This document shows, piece by piece, positions 6,395 to 9,372 of a DNA stretch of 9,372 bases. Source of the stretch: Campylobacterales bacterium (GTDB taxonomy: Bacteria; Campylobacterota; Campylobacteria; Campylobacterales; JALSKU01); NCBI GenBank assembly GCA_027038335.1, contig JALVWI010000207.1:1-9372 (forward strand), read 5' to 3'. The number at the start of each line of letters is the position of its first letter. Within the stretch, counting starts at the first letter, position 1. The position numbers and the translations under genes are program-made. The notes under the pieces are model-generated. The model was not told where the DNA came from. It was given only the letters and a program-made list of their open reading frames with translations, and did no database searches.

Positions 6395-8016
6395 TTTTCA
6401 ACCTTTTTAGCTTCTTTTATTTGCTGTTTCTTCTTTTCAAAGATTTTATTGATATAGTATTGTTGTGCTATTGAAAAGAGATTGTTTACAAACCAGTAAA
6501 GTGTCAAACCCGCAGGAAAAGTCATAAAGAAAAATGTAAATATTACAGGCAAAAACTTCATGATCTTTGCTTGAGTAGGATCTTGAACGGTACTTGGAGT
6601 AATATACTGCTGTAAAAACATTGTTATACCCATCAATATAGGCAATATAAAGTATGGATCTTTAGTAGATAGATCATGTATCCAAAGTATCCAAGGAGCA
6701 CTTTGTAACTCTGCTGAGTTTTGCAATACCCTATATAGTGAAAAAAAGATAGGTATCTGCAATATCATAGGCAAACACCCTCCCATTGGATTGGCACCAT
6801 GCTTTTTGTATAGCTCCATTGTATGAGCATTAAGTTTTTGCGGATCACCTTTATACTTTTTCTGCAACTCTTTTATCTTTGGACTAAGCTCTTTCATCTT
6901 AGTCATTGAGACCATACCTTTATATGTCAAAGGGAAAAGTACCGTTCTTATGATAAGTGTAGTCAAGACTATAGCCCAACCCCAGTTTCCAACGATAGAG
7001 TGTAAAAAGTTAAGCAACAAAAAGATAGGTTTAGCTATAAATGTAAACCATCCATACTCTACAATATCTCCCATCTCTTTATTTATGGAGTTAAGTATCT
7101 TAAGCTCTTTAACACCTATATATCCATTTATACTATAATGTTGTTTTCCTTTTATAAATGCTAAAGGATTTTTATCTTTATCTTTTGATATATAAACATC
7201 AAGTCCACCTTTTAAGTTATAAAAGGCAGTTGTATAATATCTATCGCTATCAGCTACTATCTTAGCATTTGCAAAATGCTCATCACCTTTTGCATCTTTA
7301 TCTTTTATCATAGTCAAAGTATCATCAAACTCTTTTATCAAAACTCCGTGAAAAGTATATCTATCAACTTTTACATCAGGTCTAAAGCCGGGGCTTATAA
7401 AATACTGAACAGGTTTTGAAAGAGATAAAGATACATTATATTTTCCTATCGGATAAATTGTGATTTTCTTAGTTACAGTAAGAGATGGTAGTTTTTGTGT
7501 TAAAGTCAAAGTAACGGGTTGATTTTTTATATTTACTTCTGTCTTATCTGCAACATAAGGAGTTTTAAATGCTTCAGCATTAAGTTTTGCATCTGAAAAT
7601 CTTATCTCAAGCGGCAAAGGAAGCTTAGAATCATTAAACAACTGTACTTTCTTGCCATCTTTTGTTCTATATCTTTTACCGTTTAAATAAAACTTATTTA
7701 CTCTACCGAAGCTATCTATACTCATATCAAATCTTTTACCTTTGATAGTAACGATAACTTTTTCATTTTTATTCACAAGATTACTATTTGCAGGTGCTTT
7801 TGAAGCCGTACTTGGCAAAGTTTCAGCACTTGGAGAACTGACAGCATTTGGTGCTTTTATGGTATTGGATGAACTCTGTTTTACGGTTGTACTGTTTGAC
7901 TCTAGGGGTTTATTTATCTGCTTAGGGATAAACAGATAGTCATAACCTGCAAAAAAAAGAAAACTTAAAACTGTGGCTAATATAACTCTTTGTTGAGTAC
8001 TTAACTTGTCTAACAC
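6391..8016 (-). CDS. yidC: Membrane protein insertase YidC (Gram-negative type)
   Basis: YidC inserts and folds inner-membrane proteins, alone or with SecYEG. The 541 residues show a first membrane segment (about 11-30, after MLDKLSTQQR), a Ser/Ala/Pro/Thr-rich linker (40-75), and a large periplasmic domain (about 80-315) typical of Gram-negative members. A conserved five-helix core begins near 320. In the core, WAIVLTTLIIRTVLFPLTYK (347-366) holds the conserved substrate-contacting Arg 357, followed by the cytoplasmic coiled-coil hairpin (368-405). Then come NPMGGCLPMILQIPIFFSLYRVL (409-431) and FPAGLTLYWFVNNLFSI (500-516), ending in a Lys-rich tail. The start is GTG, not ATG: it lies one base after the yidD stop, has AAAGG upstream, and gives the expected N-terminus. 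The stop overlaps jag by four bases. Confidence 0.97.
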   Translation of the reverse strand: MLDKLSTQQRVILATVLSFLFFAGYDYLFIPKQINKPLESNSTTVKQSSSNTIKAPNAVSSPSAETLPSTASKAPANSNLVNKNEKVIVTIKGKRFDMSIDSFGRVNKFYLNGKRYRTKDGKKVQLFNDSKLPLPLEIRFSDAKLNAEAFKTPYVADKTEVNIKNQPVTLTLTQKLPSLTVTKKITIYPIGKYNVSLSLSKPVQYFISPGFRPDVKVDRYTFHGVLIKEFDDTLTMIKDKDAKGDEHFANAKIVADSDRYYTTAFYNLKGGLDVYISKDKDKNPLAFIKGKQHYSINGYIGVKELKILNSINKEMGDIVEYGWFTFIAKPIFLLLNFLHSIVGNWGWAIVLTTLIIRTVLFPLTYKGMVSMTKMKELSPKIKELQKKYKGDPQKLNAHTMELYKKHGANPMGGCLPMILQIPIFFSLYRVLQNSAELQSAPWILWIHDLSTKDPYFILPILMGITMFLQQYITPSTVQDPTQAKIMKFLPVIFTFFFMTFPAGLTLYWFVNNLFSIAQQYYINKIFEKKKQQIKEAKKVEK

Positions 8017-8017
8017 T

Positions 8018-8350
8018 TTATGAACCTTTAAACTCTTTTATTACATAAAAGGTACTATTATTTTTTCGTATATACCAATACTTAACTTTTATCTTTTTTG
8101 CAACTCTTTTTGTTATCAAAGATTGATCAAACTTTTTTTTTACAGTCGGATACTCTATGCCGCCTTTAAAAAGCTGATTGCATCTAAGGATTCTTAGAGT
8201 TGAAAACAAAAGTGCTTTTAAGACATTATTATTGTCTATTTGCCATTTGGCATATTCTGAACAAGTAGGATAATACCTACAACTTCTTCCAAATATTATA
8301 CTTATATATTTTTGATAAAAAGAGAGTAAATAAAGCAATATACGCTTCAT
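8018..8350 (-). CDS. yidD: Membrane protein insertion efficiency factor YidD
   Basis: YidD is a small inner-membrane-associated protein that aids YidC-dependent insertion. The family signature is clear: an amphipathic N-terminus (MKRILLYLLSFYQKYIS), then CRYYPTCSEYA (residues 24-34) with two conserved cysteines, and RILRCNQLFKGGIEYP (53-68) with the third. The 110 residues include a basic C-terminal extension beyond the core of about 70. The ATG at 8350 overlaps the rnpA stop by four bases (ATGA) and has AGGAAAG just upstream; its own stop is one base before the yidC GTG. This rnpA-yidD-yidC order is the standard arrangement. Confidence 0.96.
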   Translation of the reverse strand: MKRILLYLLSFYQKYISIIFGRSCRYYPTCSEYAKWQIDNNNVLKALLFSTLRILRCNQLFKGGIEYPTVKKKFDQSLITKRVAKKIKVKYWYIRKNNSTFYVIKEFKGS

Positions 8351-8694
8351 CTTTCCTCACTTTTTAGTGCATTAACTTTTTTAAAGGATTTTTCCAACCC
8401 TCTTTTTATATCATCATATTTCAAAGCAATTATTTTTTGCCTTGCAACAAAAATATATGAACCGCTTTTCAATCTTGAAGATAATTCTACAAAAAGAGCT
8501 CTAAGTCTCCTTTTTGCAAAATTTCTTTTGACGGCATTGCCTACCTTTTTACTTGCGGTAAAGCCTACCTCTTTTTGATTACCTTTTTTGTAAAATAAAA
8601 CAAAACCGGCACCAAACTCTTTTTTTGAATTCTTATACAGATATCCAAATCTCTTACTATCAGAGATGACCTCAAAATCACCTAAACGCTTAAT
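8347..8694 (-). CDS. rnpA: Ribonuclease P protein component, with a probable ATT start
   Basis: RnpA is the small basic protein subunit of RNase P, which helps the catalytic RNA trim 5' leaders from pre-tRNAs. Reading from ATT at 8694 gives 115 residues, a normal length. The family pattern is clear: SKRFGYLYKNSKK (13-25) at the N-terminal helix and strand, VGFTASKKVGNAVKRN (43-58), then FAKRRLRALF (59-68), and SYIFVARQKI (79-88) near the end. The RNR motif reads RNF here (57-59). No in-frame ATG, GTG or TTG exists before residue 75 (a TTG), and a TAG lies at 8703-8701, so any full-length start must be unusual; ATT fits best because AAAGGG lies nine bases upstream. The frame enters 13 bases inside the end of rpmH, and the stop overlaps yidD by four bases. 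Gene identity is firm; the exact start is not. Confidence 0.9.
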   Translation of the reverse strand: MKRLGDFEVISDSKRFGYLYKNSKKEFGAGFVLFYKKGNQKEVGFTASKKVGNAVKRNFAKRRLRALFVELSSRLKSGSYIFVARQKIIALKYDDIKRGLEKSFKKVNALKSEER

Positions 8695-8816
8695 CTTTTT
8701 CTACCCTTTGCTCTTCTAGCATTGATAACTTTTCTGCCGTTTTTAGTTTTCATTCTAACTCTAAAACCGTGAGTTCTCTTTCTTGGAGTATTGTGTGGTT
8801 GAAAAGTTCTTTTCAT
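8682..8816 (-). CDS. rpmH: 50S ribosomal protein L34
   Basis: L34 is a small, very basic protein of the large ribosomal subunit. The 44-residue product has the near-invariant L34 pattern: MKRTFQPHNTPRKRTHGFR at the start, RMKTKNGRKVINARRAKGR in the middle and KRLSV at the end. The ATG at 8816 is preceded by AAAGGAAT (8830-8823). Its last 13 bases are also read, in another frame, as the start of rnpA. It is the first gene of the rpmH-rnpA-yidD-yidC-jag-mnmE cluster. Confidence 0.98.
   Translation of the reverse strand: MKRTFQPHNTPRKRTHGFRVRMKTKNGRKVINARRAKGRKRLSV
8704..8709 (-). promoter_or_regulatory. Ribosome-binding site proposed for rnpA, inside rpmH
   Basis: The minus strand reads AAAGGG, then nine bases, then ATT at 8694. 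This is the only Shine-Dalgarno-like element near the opening of the rnpA frame and supports the ATT start. The same bases also encode conserved L34 residues (AKGR), so the match could be partly accidental. Confidence 0.5.
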
Positions 8817-8854
8817 ATTCAAATTCCTTTATATTTCATTAGTTTAAGGAATGG

Positions 8855-8860
8855 ATTTTA
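8855..8860 (-). promoter_or_regulatory. Possible -10 box for the rpmH operon
   Basis: TAAAAT on the minus strand, preceded by a T-rich stretch and a second GTAAAAT about 12 bases upstream, is the best promoter candidate in the 160-base gap between htpG and rpmH. No -35 hexamer is evident. An A/T palindrome (CTTTTTTAAAAAAG, 8892-8905) lies further upstream and might act as an UP-like element. The match is weak, though a promoter is expected here because a terminator separates htpG from rpmH. Confidence 0.35.
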
Positions 8861-8929
8861 CTAAAATTTTACTTAAAAGGAGTTGATATGGCTTTTTTAA
8901 AAAAGGACTAAAGGTAGAGAGAAGTAAGT

Positions 8930-8967
8930 AAGAAAAGAAAACAAGCTAAGAGCCAAGCTCTTAGCTT
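8930..8967 (-). terminator. Rho-independent terminator of htpG
   Basis: The arms 8943-8953 and 8957-8967 form a perfect 11-base-pair stem with a 3-base loop, followed on the minus strand by a T-rich tract (GTTTTCTTTTCTT, 8942-8930). It begins nine bases past the htpG stop and separates htpG from the rpmH operon. Confidence 0.85.
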
Positions 8968-8976
8968 TATGCTTAT

Positions 8977-9372
8977 TTATAGCGTTTTAGCCACTATTTT
9001 ATTTATCCTTTTTACAAATTCGCCACTATCTTCAAGCTTCATACCCTCTATCAGTCTTGCTTGATCATAAAGTATATAAGCTATATCATTAAGTTCAGCT
9101 AGTGAATCATTTTGGGATAGTTTTTTTACTATCTCATTGTCTGGATTGATCTCTAAGATAGGTTTAACTTTAGGTAAATTAGTTTGTCCCATCTGCTTTA
9201 GCATCTCTTGCATAGCAAAGTCAGGATCATTTTTGTCAAAGACTATACAAGATGGAGACTCTTTTAGTCTGGAGCTTAGTTTTACATCTTTAACTTCATC
9301 TTTTAGTATCTCTTTCATTTTAACAAGGATTTTAGAAAACTCTTCCTCTTTTTTCTTATCCTCCTCTTTTTT
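8977..9372 (-). CDS. htpG: Chaperone protein HtpG (bacterial Hsp90), C-terminal part
   Basis: HtpG is the bacterial Hsp90, an ATP-dependent cytosolic chaperone working as a dimer. The frame is open from the right edge, so only the last 131 residues of a usual ~620 are present; an internal ATG at 9318 is not the start. The visible part begins with a charged KKEEDKKKEEEFSKIL stretch at the end of the middle domain. It continues through EVKDVKLSSRLKESPSCIV into the dimerisation domain with MLKQMGQ, PILEINPDNEIVKKL and LYDQARLIEGMKLEDSGEFVKRIN. This matches the C-terminus of HtpG in order and length. A hairpin terminator follows nine bases after the stop, so it is transcribed apart from rpmH. Confidence 0.95.
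   Translation of the reverse strand, partial: KKEEDKKKEEEFSKILVKMKEILKDEVKDVKLSSRLKESPSCIVFDKNDPDFAMQEMLKQMGQTNLPKVKPILEINPDNEIVKKLSQNDSLAELNDIAYILYDQARLIEGMKLEDSGEFVKRINKIVAKTL

Noticed and set aside
8892..8905. CTTTTTTAAAAAAG palindrome as a second terminator
   Set aside because: A pure A/T stem without a loop or GC pairs would not form a stable hairpin, and the real htpG terminator is already present upstream.
8817..8976. Replication origin next to rpmH
   Set aside because: rpmH often neighbours dnaA and oriC, but here htpG is the neighbour and I see no cluster of TTATCCACA-like boxes or AT-rich unwinding repeats.

Overview
The window is a gene-dense, AT-rich stretch in which every gene lies on the minus strand, so it reads biologically from right to left. 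Gene content and protein style (Lys/Ile/Asn-rich, YidC with a large periplasmic domain, the order rpmH-rnpA-yidD-yidC-jag-mnmE, and a Campylobacter-like promoter with a T-rich tract before a TATAAT box) suggest a Campylobacterota (epsilonproteobacterial) chromosome, perhaps Sulfurimonas-like. The genus is an inference and was not tested by any search.

Layout in transcription order. (1) 9372-8977 is the C-terminal part of the chaperone gene htpG, ended by a clear rho-independent terminator at 8967-8930. (2) 8816-4338 is a tightly packed housekeeping cluster: rpmH (L34), rnpA (RNase P protein), yidD, yidC (membrane insertase), jag/khpB (RNA-binding protein) and mnmE (tRNA wobble-uridine modification GTPase). 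Neighbouring genes overlap by 13, 4, 4 and 1 bases or are separated by 1 base, which suggests one translationally coupled operon joining ribosome and RNase P biogenesis, membrane protein insertion and tRNA modification. (3) 4334-3762 is a two-gene type II toxin-antitoxin module (ribbon-helix-helix antitoxin, then RelE/ParE-fold toxin) with its own consensus promoter, starting a few bases after mnmE. (4) 3737-1 is a purine-synthesis unit: a promoter, a leader with unusual direct and inverted repeats, purL, an unrecognised exported protein of 203 residues, and the first half of purH, which runs off the left edge.

The gene most easily missed is rnpA. Its frame is intact and recognisable but has no ATG, GTG or TTG in its N-terminal half. 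The best-placed start is an ATT inside the end of rpmH, with a purine-rich ribosome-binding site at suitable spacing. The other points worth a second look are the repeat-bearing purL leader, the unknown exported protein between purL and purH, the toxin-antitoxin insertion, and departures from family consensus in RnpA and Jag. I see no phage, IS element, CRISPR array, tRNA, rRNA or wholly new multi-gene system. The only non-coding stretches over 100 bases are 3622-3761 and 8817-8976, and both are described below.
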